Under the pieces are notes generated by a model that saw nothing but the letters and a program-made list of their open reading frames with translations, ran no database searches and was not told the DNA's origin. The position numbers and the translations under genes are program-made. Shown here piece after piece: positions 8,108-17,753 of a stretch of 64,000 nucleotides of DNA. The stretch is from Truepera radiovictrix DSM 17093. Lineage in GTDB: Bacteria > Deinococcota > Deinococci > Deinococcales > Trueperaceae. The first letter of the stretch is position 1. Every line of letters starts with the position of its first letter. The stretch covers positions 2,795,001-2,859,000 of the forward strand of contig NC_014221.1 of the NCBI RefSeq assembly GCF_000092425.1, in the 5' to 3' direction.

Positions 8108-8743
8108 ATGACCCCTACCCCCCCCAAGCGCCGAACGGTCGGTATCGTGATCTTCGACGACGTCGAGGTGCTCGACTTCTGCGGTCCCTTCGAGGTCTTT
8201 TCGGTCGCCCGCCCCCCCGGCCGCGAGGAGGACGAGGCGCGGCTCTTTGACGTCGTGACGCTTGCGGCGACGCCGGAGGTGGTGCGCGCGCGCTACGGGT
8301 TGCGGGTCGTCCCCGACCACACCCTCGACGACCACCCCCCTTTAGACCTCGTGGTCATCCCCGGCGGGCGCGGGACGCGGCGCGAGCGGCGTAACGGCGC
8401 CCTACTTCGGTGGCTCAAGCAGCAGCACGCGCGCGCGGAGCTCACCGCGAGCGTCTGCACGGGCGCCTTTTTGCTCGCCGAGTGCGGGCTACTCGATGGC
8501 CGGCGTGCCACCACGCACTGGGGGAGCGTGCAGGCGATGCGCGACAGGTACCCGCAGGTCGCGGTCGCCGAGGACGCGCGCTTCGTCGACGAGGGCCGCG
8601 TCCTGACCGCAGCGGGCATCTCGGCGGGGATCGACCTCGCCCTCTACCTCGTCGCCAAGCTGCACGGCGCCGAGGTCGCCGCCTGGACGGCGCGGCACAT
8701 GGAGTACGACTGGAACCCCGCGTTCGCCGCCGAGGGGGCCTAG
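8108..8743 (+). CDS. DJ-1/PfpI superfamily protein
   Basis: 211 residues, a single class I glutamine amidotransferase-like domain. It resembles isonitrile-hydratase/GlxA N-terminal domains: IVIFDDVEVLDFCGPFEVF at the N-terminus, VIPGGRGTRR, the nucleophile elbow SVCTGAFLLAECGLLDGRRATTHW (Cys near residue 118 and a downstream His), and AGISAGIDLALYLV. The AraC helix-turn-helix of GlxA-type regulators is absent. Hydrolase or hydratase activity is likely but the substrate is unknown. The stop TAG is followed in the same frame by the GNAT coding sequence. Confidence 0.85.
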   Translation: MTPTPPKRRTVGIVIFDDVEVLDFCGPFEVFSVARPPGREEDEARLFDVVTLAATPEVVRARYGLRVVPDHTLDDHPPLDLVVIPGGRGTRRERRNGALLRWLKQQHARAELTASVCTGAFLLAECGLLDGRRATTHWGSVQAMRDRYPQVAVAEDARFVDEGRVLTAAGISAGIDLALYLVAKLHGAEVAAWTARHMEYDWNPAFAAEGA

Positions 8744-9757
8744 ACGCCCCCCGAGTTTTTCAACCACCACGTCGTCCTGGCCGAGGGGTTCTGGGACCGG
8801 CGGGCGTTTGTCGGCAAGTGGCGCCGCCTCTACGCCCGCGACCCCAAGTGGCGCGCGCCGCACCTAGGGGCGCTGCGCCGCGCGCTGGGTGAGCTTGCGC
8901 CGCTGCGCGTCTGGGTCGAGGCGCTCCCCCGCACCCCGCTTTACGGGGCCTCGAGCTTCGATCAGCCAGTCGCCGCGGTTGCCGTGCGCCGCGACCCCGT
9001 GCAAAGGGGCACCGCCTACCTGACGATGCTGCACGCCGCCAACGACCGCGGTGCGTTGACCGTTTTGCTCGACGCCCTGGCCGAGCACCTGCGCCCGCAG
9101 GGGGTGCGGGCGCTCATCGGCCCGACCCACCTGCTGCCCCACTTGGGCGGCGGGGTGCTCGTCAGCCACTGGCACCGGCCGCCGCCCACCGACACCCCTT
9201 ACGCGCCCCCCTACCTGGGCGAGCACTTGGGCGCGCTGATGGTGCCTCTTGGCGAGGCGCGCCTCGTCGAGCTCGAGGTGCCCGCCGCGCACCCAGGCCC
9301 CCCGCCCGCGGGGGCGCTCGAGCTCGCGCCGCTGGCGCTCGAGCGGCTGGCGGGCGACCTGCTCCCCCTCTTTCGCGCGGCGGTCGCCCCCTCACCGGCG
9401 CTCTCCCCCCCGGACGCGGCCGAAGTAGCGGCGGCCCTGAGGTGGTGGGAACCCCGCCGCCCCTTCGGCTATCTCGCCCTTGCCGGTGGGGCACCGGTCG
9501 GTTTCGCCCTCCTCTACGAGGACCCCGCGGCGCGCCCCGTCCGGTGCGGCCGCCTCCTCGGGGGTGTCGCGCCCGCGGCGAGGGGGCGGGGCGTCGGGCG
9601 CGCGCTTTTAGGGAGCGCGTTAGCGGCGGCCCGCGCGCGCGGCTGGGCGCGCCTCAGCGTCGGCCCCGTACCCACGACGTCGGCCGCCGAGGCCTTTTTG
9701 AGGGCGTGTGGCGGCGTGCCGGAGGGACGCTACACCCTCTACCAGGCGGCGCTCTAG
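8744..9757 (+). CDS. GNAT-family acetyltransferase, possibly two GNAT-like halves; start codon unclear
   Basis: The frame stays open from directly after the TAG of the DJ-1 gene to 9757, up to 337 residues. Protein-like sequence begins at once: PPEFFNHHVVLAEGFWDRRAF, then KWRRLYARDPKWRAPHL, typical of the N-terminus of large GNAT proteins. The first ATG/GTG is only at 8979, well inside this homology, so initiation must use ACG (8744), CTG (8777) or another route such as stop readthrough. The C-terminal third is a clear GNAT fold with the acetyl-CoA loop GVAPAARGRGVGRALL. Substrate is unknown. The boundaries given are those of the open frame. Confidence 0.6.
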   Translation, partial: TPPEFFNHHVVLAEGFWDRRAFVGKWRRLYARDPKWRAPHLGALRRALGELAPLRVWVEALPRTPLYGASSFDQPVAAVAVRRDPVQRGTAYLTMLHAANDRGALTVLLDALAEHLRPQGVRALIGPTHLLPHLGGGVLVSHWHRPPPTDTPYAPPYLGEHLGALMVPLGEARLVELEVPAAHPGPPPAGALELAPLALERLAGDLLPLFRAAVAPSPALSPPDAAEVAAALRWWEPRRPFGYLALAGGAPVGFALLYEDPAARPVRCGRLLGGVAPAARGRGVGRALLGSALAAARARGWARLSVGPVPTTSAAEAFLRACGGVPEGRYTLYQAAL

Positions 9758-9935
9758 GGGTGACCCTACGCTAGCGTTCATGGAGCAGCGCACGTGGGGC
9801 AGCGTTTGGCGGGCCTCGCCGCCTCGACGCGAGGACGGCCAAAAGCCGTTCGGTAGCGTCCGGGGGGCGGTCGCTACGCTTACCGTCTCGGCCTGACGCC
9901 GCTCGAAGACGACGCCCTCGGCGCTGAGGGCGCGC

Positions 9936-9961
9936 AAAAAACCCAGCCGCTGGGGGCTGGG
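9936..9961 (-). terminator. Intrinsic terminator of the small-protein operon
   Basis: On the minus strand CCCAGCC, a 6-nt loop, GGCTGGG, then TTTTTT. It lies 24 bases beyond the stop of the 54-residue gene. Confidence 0.8.
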
Positions 9962-9984
9962 CGAACCGTTGGGAGTTTTCGGGT

Positions 9985-10149
9985 CTAGAGCGACCGCTGG
10001 GGTGTGCGCGCTACAGGGCGCTTCGGCTGGCGCCGGAGGGCACGCGCCAAGCGGCTGCGGAAGCTCGGGGTCATACGGGCGGCGCGCGCTTCGGCGAGAA
10101 GTTCCCTCATGCGGTCTTGGGCGTAGTCGTAGTGAAAGTCTAGGTACAT
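9985..10149 (-). CDS. Small basic protein, 54 residues, unknown
   Basis: ATG at 10149 preceded by AAAGGAGA, a strong Shine-Dalgarno. The protein begins MYLDFHYDYAQDRMRELL and ends in an Arg/Pro-rich tail (RRQPKRPVARTPQRSL). The N-terminal half should form an amphipathic helix. I recognise no domain. It is the second gene of a two-gene unit: promoter and operator at 10412-10450, first gene at 10199-10345, this gene, terminator at 9936-9961. Full transcription signals around so short a frame are the main evidence that it is real. Confidence 0.7.
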   Translation of the reverse strand: MYLDFHYDYAQDRMRELLAEARAARMTPSFRSRLARALRRQPKRPVARTPQRSL

Positions 10150-10198
10150 CGTTGTCTCCTTTGTAGACGAGGGGCCGGAGCGAACGGCGCGGGATGCG

Positions 10199-10345
10199 TT
10201 AGCGGTTCGCCCAGTGCCAGAGGACGCGGGGGGTACGTTCGCGGTCGGGGTACGCGGTGCGCGCGAGGCGCTGCGATTTGGCGTGGCGCTGGAGTTCGGC
10301 GATGTGGTTGCTGGCCAGCAGGGTAAAGCTCGTGTGCGACAGCAT
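10199..10345 (-). CDS. Small basic protein, 48 residues, unknown
   Basis: ATG at 10345 with AAAGGA about nine bases upstream. The protein is MLSHTSFTLLASNHIAELQ onward, ending PRVLWHWANR, basic and probably helical. It has no signal peptide, no cysteines and no recognisable domain. Its promoter (TTGCAT, 17 nt, TACACT; 10440-10412) overlaps a perfect 8+8 palindrome, so expression is probably controlled by a dimeric repressor or activator. Together with the 54-residue gene downstream it forms a compact operon. Confidence 0.68.
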   Translation of the reverse strand: MLSHTSFTLLASNHIAELQRHAKSQRLARTAYPDRERTPRVLWHWANR

Positions 10346-10411
10346 TAGGTGTCCTTTCTCGTGCTCCAAGCACGGGCGTTGTCGGGGGGGTGCCCAGAGC
10401 GGGCCGACCTC

Positions 10412-10450
10412 AGTGTAGCAGCTTCCTAGCGAATATGCAAGCGCATATTC
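10412..10450 (-). promoter_or_regulatory. Promoter overlapped by a perfect palindromic operator
   Basis: On the minus strand the -35 is TTGCAT (10440-10435), the spacer is 17 nt, and the -10 is TACACT (10417-10412). GAATATGC (10431-10438), AAGC, GCATATTC (10443-10450) is a perfect inverted repeat centred on the -35, the usual place for a repressor site. It is also a local AT-rich island in GC-rich DNA. Confidence 0.7.
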
Positions 10451-10718
10451 AGAGGAAATGTCATCCCTTGGTCAACCCATCGGTCTTTTCAGGGAGAGAG
10501 TACACAGCGGCGTTGTCGACAGGGGCAGAGCTCATCAAACCGGCGCCGGGACAAAAAAGATCAGCGGAAAGCCGCCTTTGGACGACGCGGGCGCGCCCGA
10601 GCGGCAGCCGTCTCGGCGAGCCGTCGCAGCGACAGCGAAGCCTATGGGGGTCGAAGTACAACGGTCACTGCAGCTTGGGCCTGCGTGTTTAAGACCCCCC
10701 AGATGCCCACCGGTATGC
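10451..10718. other. Gap with no gene seen
   Basis: Between the small-protein promoter and the proS terminator. Frames here are short, lack ribosome-binding sites and resemble no family. I see no RNA gene. Confidence 0.4.
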
Positions 10719-10746
10719 AAAAAAGCAGGTAGCCCGAAGGCCACCT
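10719..10746 (-). terminator. Intrinsic terminator of proS
   Basis: On the minus strand AGGTGGCC, UUCG-type tetraloop, GGCTACCT (one G-U pair), then GC and six T. It begins 41 bases after the proS stop codon. Confidence 0.8.
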
Positions 10747-10786
10747 CTAGGTTAGGTCCTGGTTGGACGGGCGCAGCGGTACGCGC

Positions 10787-12382
<1,596 letters not shown>

Positions 12383-12489
12383 TCAGCACCGGCGCAACAG
12401 AGGTGTCGTGGCGGCCGCCGCCGTAGCGACGAGACAGCAGCGCCCAAAGGCGGGCCGGTGAGGGTGCATCAAAACGGTGAGGGTGCGTC

Positions 12490-12512
12490 AAAAAGGGTGC
12501 CTTGCGGCACCC
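12490..12512 (-). terminator. Intrinsic terminator of the small lipoprotein gene
   Basis: On the minus strand GGGTGCC, GCAA tetraloop, GGCACCC, TTTTT. It lies about 33 bases after the stop. A duplicated GGTGAGGGTGC(A/G)TCAAAA sequence (about 12461-12494) overlaps its distal end. Confidence 0.8.
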
Positions 12513-12545
12513 TCATCTCCGTCATGTCCTTGGCGCTACCAGCGG

Positions 12546-12827
12546 TTAGTTGCCGGTCGCGTCGTCCTGGTCATCAGCCGCGTCGTCGGCGTCGTCGGGA
12601 GTCACCGTGTCGGTCGTCGTGGTGGCCTCGGGCTGTGCGGGCTCGGTGACCGCCGGGTCGGTGGCGGGGTCGGTCGCCGCGGGATCGGTCGGTTCAGCCG
12701 TGTCCGTCGTCGTCGCGGGCGCGCCGGTGGTACCCGTGCCCGTGCCGGCCCCACCACCGGGCTCACACGCGACGAGGGCCAGAGAGACCGAAAGCGACGC
12801 TAGCAGGATGAGTAACTTTTTAGACAT
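12546..12827 (-). CDS. Small Thr/Asp/Ala-rich lipoprotein
   Basis: 93 residues from an ATG with AAAGGAGG upstream. A lipoprotein signal peptide (MSKKLLILLASLSVSLALVAC, lipobox LVAC) is followed by a low-complexity acidic stalk rich in Gly, Thr, Pro and Asp (TDPAATDPATDPAVTEP repeats, then DDADDAADDQDD). The mature protein is probably lipid-anchored, unfolded and extracellular. No catalytic domain. It has its own terminator. Confidence 0.75.
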   Translation of the reverse strand: MSKKLLILLASLSVSLALVACEPGGGAGTGTGTTGAPATTTDTAEPTDPAATDPATDPAVTEPAQPEATTTTDTVTPDDADDAADDQDDATGN

Positions 12828-13088
12828 AGGTCAACGCCTCCTTTAGCGACACCGTAGCAAAGGGTGATATGGCAAACGTTAAGCCACACTGCAGTTTGAT
12901 GAAAGGTAAACGCATAAAGCGTGCTTGCTACGCGCGTCGCTCCGCAGATTGGGTCAGGACGCCTAGGAGGGCAGTAGGTCGCGCCCCTAGCACCTACGAC
13001 CCGACGCCACGCTGAGTTTAAGGGGGTCGCGCCGCCCTTTGTCAAGGGTTCATCTTGCGAACGGGAGAGCAACCTGATACAACCGCCT

Positions 13089-13862
13089 ATGACCCCCTAC
13101 CGAAGCCTTTTCGACCTCTCAGATAGGCGCGCGTTGGTCATCGGCGCGGGCTCGGGTATCGGTGCCGCCGTGGCGCAAGGGCTCTCGGCGTTCGGCGCCT
13201 TTGTCACCTGCGCCGACCTCGACCTCGGGGCCGCCGAGCGGGTGCGGGTTGGCCTCGAAGGCCCCGGTGAAGCGACGCGCCTCGACCTCACCGATAGCGC
13301 GCAGGTCGCCGCGGTTATAGGGGCGCTCCCCAAACTCGATATCCTCATCTGCACCCCCGCTATCAACGTGCGCAAACGGCTTTTGGAGCTCTCCGAGGCT
13401 GAGTTCGAGCGGGTTGTCAACCTTAACCTCAAGGGAAGTTTTTTTGCACTGCAGGCCGCCGGACGGCGGATGGCGGAGGCGGGGGGCGGGAGCATCGTGC
13501 TCTTTTCAAGTATCCGCGCGCAGGTCGTCGAACCGGGGCAAGGGGTCTACGCCGCGACGAAAGCGGGGGCCTTGCAGCTGGTGCGGGCGCTCGCCGCCGA
13601 ACTTGGCCCCTACGGGGTGCGCGCCAACGCTATCGCCCCGGGGGTGGTCGAGACACCGCTCACCGCCCCCATCAAAGCGCACCCCGAGTGGTACCGCGCC
13701 TACGCCGACAAGGGTGCGCTCGGGCGTTGGGCGACGCCGGACGAAATGGTCGGCGCGGCGGTCTTTCTCGCGAGCCGCGCCGCCTCCTACGTCACCGGCA
13801 CCCTCCTCGTCGTCGATGGCGGCTGGACGGCGGTCGACGGGCGCTTTACACCGCCCCTATGA
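13089..13862 (+). CDS. Short-chain dehydrogenase/reductase
   Basis: 257 residues. The ATG at 13089 lies five bases after TACAAC, a leaderless-like spacing. SDR marks: IGAGSGIGAAVA near residue 18, ADLD, a Ser in VLFSSIRA, YAATK (Tyr, Lys), and VVDGGW near the end. The usual NNAG is replaced by TPAIN, as in some sugar or gluconate dehydrogenases. It overlaps the M20 gene by four bases (ATGA), so the two enzymes are likely made together in a catabolic unit with the ABC importer downstream. Confidence 0.86.
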   Translation: MTPYRSLFDLSDRRALVIGAGSGIGAAVAQGLSAFGAFVTCADLDLGAAERVRVGLEGPGEATRLDLTDSAQVAAVIGALPKLDILICTPAINVRKRLLELSEAEFERVVNLNLKGSFFALQAAGRRMAEAGGGSIVLFSSIRAQVVEPGQGVYAATKAGALQLVRALAAELGPYGVRANAIAPGVVETPLTAPIKAHPEWYRAYADKGALGRWATPDEMVGAAVFLASRAASYVTGTLLVVDGGWTAVDGRFTPPL

Positions 13863-15085
13863 CCCCGTGTGAAGCGCTCGCCGCGCGCGCGGCGGCGGCG
13901 GTCGATCCGGAGCGGGCGGTCGCCCTCGCCCGGGCGCTGGTGCAGCGCCGCAGCGTCTTCGAACCGGAGCGGGGCTGCGCGGAGGCCGAAGCCGCGCGCT
14001 TTCTCGCCGCGACCTTGCGCGAGAGCGGCTTCTCGGTCACGCTCGAAGAGGTGGCGCCGGGGCGCCCCAACGTGATCGCCGACTGGAGCGGGTCGCGCTT
14101 CGACCCCAAACGCCACAAGACGCTGCTGTTTGGGGGGCACACCGACGTCGTCACCGAGGGCGACGCGGCGGCCTGGAAGCACCCCCCCTTCGCGGGGGTG
14201 CTCGAGGGGGGGCGCCTCTACGGCCGCGGCGCGTGCGACATGAAAGCGGGCGTCGCGGCGGCGGTCGTCGCGGCCGAGGCGGTGCGCGCAGCCGCGCCCG
14301 AGCTCGGCGGCCGCTTGCGCCTCGGCTTCGTGGTCGACGAAGAGGGGCTCATGCTCGGCGTCAAGCACTTTATCCGCCGGGGGTGGGCACGCGGGGTCGC
14401 TGGCGCGATCATCTGCGAACCCGAGGAGAACGAGCTGTGCCTGTGGCAAAAGGGGGCGCTGCGCGTCGAGGTGCGCGCGCGCGGCGTGATGGCGCACGGC
14501 GCGATGCCCTACGCGGGGGTGAATCCGGTGCCGCCGCTCGTGCGGTTTTTGGGGGCAGTGGGGGAGCTCGAGCACGACGAGCAGAGGCGTTTGGGCGCTC
14601 ACCCCTTCCTGGGGCTCCCCTACCTCACCCCGACTATCTTGCGCGCGCCGGAGCGGGGCGAAGCGCAGCTCAACGTCCTGCCCGAAACCGCCCTCTGCGC
14701 CCTTGACATCCGCACGGTACCGGGGCAGGACCACCGCGCGCTCCTCGGGCGCCTCGGGGCGCTCGCCGAGCAGGTGCAGGGGGACGCGGCGCTCTCCTTG
14801 ACGCTGCTCGAAGACCGCCCCTGGACGCAGACGCCCGCAGACGACCCCTTGGTACGGGCGCTAGAGGCCGCCTACGTCCACGTGTTCGGCACCCCGCCGC
14901 GCTACGGCGGCGTCCCCGGCGCTACCGACGGCACCTTTTTACACGCCTGGGCGGGCGTACCCGTCGTAACGGTCGGGCCGGGCGGGCGCACCGTGCCGCA
15001 TCAGCGCGACGAATACGTGGCGGTCGATGACCTCGTGCAGGCAGCTAGGCTCTACGCGGCGGCCGCCGTCTACTTTCTCGCCTAA
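13859..15085 (+). CDS. M20-family metallopeptidase/amidohydrolase
   Basis: 408 residues. The ATG overlaps the SDR stop (ATGA). Binuclear zinc ligands are recognisable: His in FGGHTDVV, Asp in RGACDMKAG, Glu-Glu in VVDEEG, Glu in ICEPEEN, and His in VPHQRDEY. The dimerisation domain lies between. The family includes ArgE, DapE, carboxypeptidase G2 and N-acyl amino acid deacylases; which reaction is used cannot be told. Position next to a peptide-type importer suggests hydrolysis of an imported peptide or N-acyl compound. Confidence 0.87.
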   Translation: MTPCEALAARAAAAVDPERAVALARALVQRRSVFEPERGCAEAEAARFLAATLRESGFSVTLEEVAPGRPNVIADWSGSRFDPKRHKTLLFGGHTDVVTEGDAAAWKHPPFAGVLEGGRLYGRGACDMKAGVAAAVVAAEAVRAAAPELGGRLRLGFVVDEEGLMLGVKHFIRRGWARGVAGAIICEPEENELCLWQKGALRVEVRARGVMAHGAMPYAGVNPVPPLVRFLGAVGELEHDEQRRLGAHPFLGLPYLTPTILRAPERGEAQLNVLPETALCALDIRTVPGQDHRALLGRLGALAEQVQGDAALSLTLLEDRPWTQTPADDPLVRALEAAYVHVFGTPPRYGGVPGATDGTFLHAWAGVPVVTVGPGGRTVPHQRDEYVAVDDLVQAARLYAAAAVYFLA

Positions 15086-15283
15086 AGCAGCGCTCAAGGG
15101 GCGTTTCGGCCCTGAGAAGCCACCGACAACCCACACGACCGGCCACACGCTACCCGCCAGCCCCCGTCAAGCGGTGCGCCCTGGTCCGAGAACACTGGAG
15201 CCCTAGGAAAGCGGGCGCGGTAAACTAGCACGACATCACGTAGGGGCCGCAGCGCGGCCCGAGGAGACCCATAGAGGAGACCT

Positions 15284-16762
15284 ATGAAACACCTTCTAGC
15301 GCTCTCTACGCTTCTTTTCGCCGCGTCCGCCGTGGGCGCTCCCCCACCCCAGCAGGGCGGCGAGATCACGGTGGCGATCGTCGTCGAACCCCCCGGTTGG
15401 GACCCGACGGTCTCCAACTCGCAGGAGATCAACCGCGTCACCTACGGCAACGTCTACGAAGGGCTGGTGATGCTGAACCGCCACGGTGAGATCACACCCG
15501 GGCTCGCCGAGTCGTGGGAGGTGTCCGAAGACGGCCTCAGCTGGACCTTTACCCTGCGCGAAGGGGTCACCTTTCACGATGGCAGCACCTTTACGGCCGA
15601 AGACGTCCTCGCCAAGTTCGAGCGGGCGCGTGACCCCGACGCAGGCCACACCCACCCCGAGTACTACACGGCGATCGACACCGTGAGCGCCGAGGGCAAC
15701 ACGGTGACCTTTACCCTCACCCACCCCTCCGCGAGCCTCCTTTACAACCTCGCGCGGCCCTCCTCGATCATCTACCCCGCGGGCACCGAAGAGACGCAGC
15801 GAACCGCCCCCGTCGGCACGGGGCCCTTCCGCTTCGCCGAGTGGGTGCGCGGCAGCGAGGTGCGCCTAGAGCGCTTTGACGACTACCACGGCGAAAGCGC
15901 CTACCTAGACGCTGTGACCTTTCGCATCATCGAAGACCCCAGCGCGCAGCTCGCCGCGCTCCAAGCGGGCGACATCGACATGGTGGGCGTCGCGCTGAGC
16001 CCCGAGAACGCGCTGCAGGTGCAGGCCGACCCCAACCTTAAACTCACCGAGGGTTCGGCGACGACCGAGATCACCCTGGCGATGAATAACGCCCGCGAAC
16101 CCTTAAGCGACCTGCGGGTGCGCCAAGCGATAACCCACGCCATCGACAAGCAAGCCATCATCGAGGGGGCGCTTTTCGGTTTCGGCACCCCCATCGGCAC
16201 GCACGCCAGCCCCATCGAGCCCTACTTTATCGACGTCGAGCCCTACCCGTACGACCCCGAGCGCGCCCGCGAACTGCTCGCCGAAGCGGGGTTCGAGGAT
16301 GGCCTCACGCTCACCTTCGAGCTCCCCCCCTACCCCATCGAGCGCCGCGTCGGCGAGGTCATCGCGCAGCAGCTCGCCGACGTGGGTATCACCGCGAACG
16401 TCACCAACGTCGAGTGGACGACCTGGCTCGAGCGCATCTTTACGAACGCCGACTATGAACTCACCATCATCGGCCACTCCGAACCGCGCGACATCGGCAT
16501 CTACGGCAACCCCGAGTACTACTTCCGCTACAACAACCGCGACGTGCAGGCGCTTTTGGAGCAGGCCGAACGCGCGGTGGACGAAACCGAACGAAACGAG
16601 CTCTTAAAGGAGGTCGCGCAACGCATCGCCGACGAAGCGGTCAACGTCTGGGTGCTGAGCCCGCCCTACCTGGTGGCGGCGCGGGCCGACCTGTACGGCT
16701 TCTGGGAGGACCAACCGACGCCCGCGATCAACCTCACCGAGGCGTACCTCGCCCAACCCTAA
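15284..16762 (+). CDS. ABC transporter substrate-binding protein, peptide/nickel/opine family (SBP family 5)
   Basis: 492 residues from an ATG after GAGGAGACCT; TAAACT further upstream is a likely -10. Signal peptide MKHLLALSTLLFAASAVGA. The mature protein shows the family 5 pattern: NRVTYGNVYEGLV, PGLAESWEVSEDGLSWTFTLREGVTFHDGS, GTGPFRFAEW and RQAITHAIDKQAI. It has no lipobox, so it is probably free in the periplasm or retained by its uncleaved signal. It supplies ligand to the two permeases that follow. Confidence 0.92.
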   Translation: MKHLLALSTLLFAASAVGAPPPQQGGEITVAIVVEPPGWDPTVSNSQEINRVTYGNVYEGLVMLNRHGEITPGLAESWEVSEDGLSWTFTLREGVTFHDGSTFTAEDVLAKFERARDPDAGHTHPEYYTAIDTVSAEGNTVTFTLTHPSASLLYNLARPSSIIYPAGTEETQRTAPVGTGPFRFAEWVRGSEVRLERFDDYHGESAYLDAVTFRIIEDPSAQLAALQAGDIDMVGVALSPENALQVQADPNLKLTEGSATTEITLAMNNAREPLSDLRVRQAITHAIDKQAIIEGALFGFGTPIGTHASPIEPYFIDVEPYPYDPERARELLAEAGFEDGLTLTFELPPYPIERRVGEVIAQQLADVGITANVTNVEWTTWLERIFTNADYELTIIGHSEPRDIGIYGNPEYYFRYNNRDVQALLEQAERAVDETERNELLKEVAQRIADEAVNVWVLSPPYLVAARADLYGFWEDQPTPAINLTEAYLAQP

Positions 16763-16777
16763 CCCCGCTCTGGGTCC

Positions 16778-17722
16778 GTGCTCGCCTACCTCCTGCGCCG
16801 CCTCGCCTCCGCGCTCCTCAGCGTCACCCTGGCGGCGGCGCTCGTCTTCGGGGCGCTGCAGGCGATCCCCGGCGACCCCGCCGTGGCGATCTTGGGCCTG
16901 AACGCCTCCCCCGAGGCGGTCGCCGCGCTGCGCGCCCAGCTCGGCCTCGACGAGCCGCCGCTGACGCGCTTCGTAGGGTGGTTCGGCGGCGCCCTACGGG
17001 GCGACTTCGGCACCTCGCTCAACTACGGTACGCCCGTGCGGGCGCTTATCGCCGAGCGCCTCGCCGTCTCCTTGCCGCTCGCCTTGGGCGGGATGCTGCT
17101 CGCTTGCCTCATCGCCCTGCCGCTCGGGATCGCCGCGGCCTTGGCGCGCGGCACCCCGCTCGACCCCGCGCTGACCGCCCTCGCGCAGCTCGGCGCCGCC
17201 GTACCGTCGTTTTGGCTCGGGCTGCTGCTCATCCTGCTCTTTAGCGTGCAGCTCGGTTGGCTCCCCGCGGGCGGCTTCGTCCCCTGGTCGCGCGACCCCG
17301 CGGGGTACCTGCGGAGCCTCGCGCTGCCGACGCTGGCGCTCGGGCTCGGGCAAGCGGCGGTGATCATGCGGATGACGCGCGCGGCGATGCTCGAGACCCT
17401 CGCGCAAGACTTTGTCCGCACGGCCCGCGCCAAGGGCCTCCCCGCGCGCCGCGTGATCTTGGGGCACGGCCTGCGCAACGCCCTCGTCACGCTCGTGACG
17501 GTGTTTGGCCTGTCGTTTTCGCAGGTTCTGGTGGGCGCTATCGTCATCGAACAGGTGTTTTCGTTGCCGGGGCTCGGGCGCCTCGCACTCACCGCCATCG
17601 GCACCCGCGACTTCCCGCTGCTGCAGGGTGAAATCCTCGTCTACGCCAGCGTCATCGTCTTTATGAGCCTGCTCGTCGACCTCTCTTACGGCCTGCTCGA
17701 CCCACGCATCCGCTACGACTGA
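16778..17722 (+). CDS. ABC transporter permease, DppB-like
   Basis: 314 residues from a GTG 15 bases after the binding-protein stop. About six membrane segments. The N-terminal MLAYLLRRLASALLSVTLAAALVF and the EAA-type loop ETLAQDFVRTARAKGLPARRVILGHGLRNALVTLVT are typical of the first permease of peptide/nickel importers. The C-terminus ends DLSYGLLDPRIRYD, as usual for DppB. Confidence 0.92.
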   Translation: MLAYLLRRLASALLSVTLAAALVFGALQAIPGDPAVAILGLNASPEAVAALRAQLGLDEPPLTRFVGWFGGALRGDFGTSLNYGTPVRALIAERLAVSLPLALGGMLLACLIALPLGIAAALARGTPLDPALTALAQLGAAVPSFWLGLLLILLFSVQLGWLPAGGFVPWSRDPAGYLRSLALPTLALGLGQAAVIMRMTRAAMLETLAQDFVRTARAKGLPARRVILGHGLRNALVTLVTVFGLSFSQVLVGAIVIEQVFSLPGLGRLALTAIGTRDFPLLQGEILVYASVIVFMSLLVDLSYGLLDPRIRYD

Positions 17723-17753
17723 GGCGCTCCCCCAAGGTCGCCCCGCAAAACCC

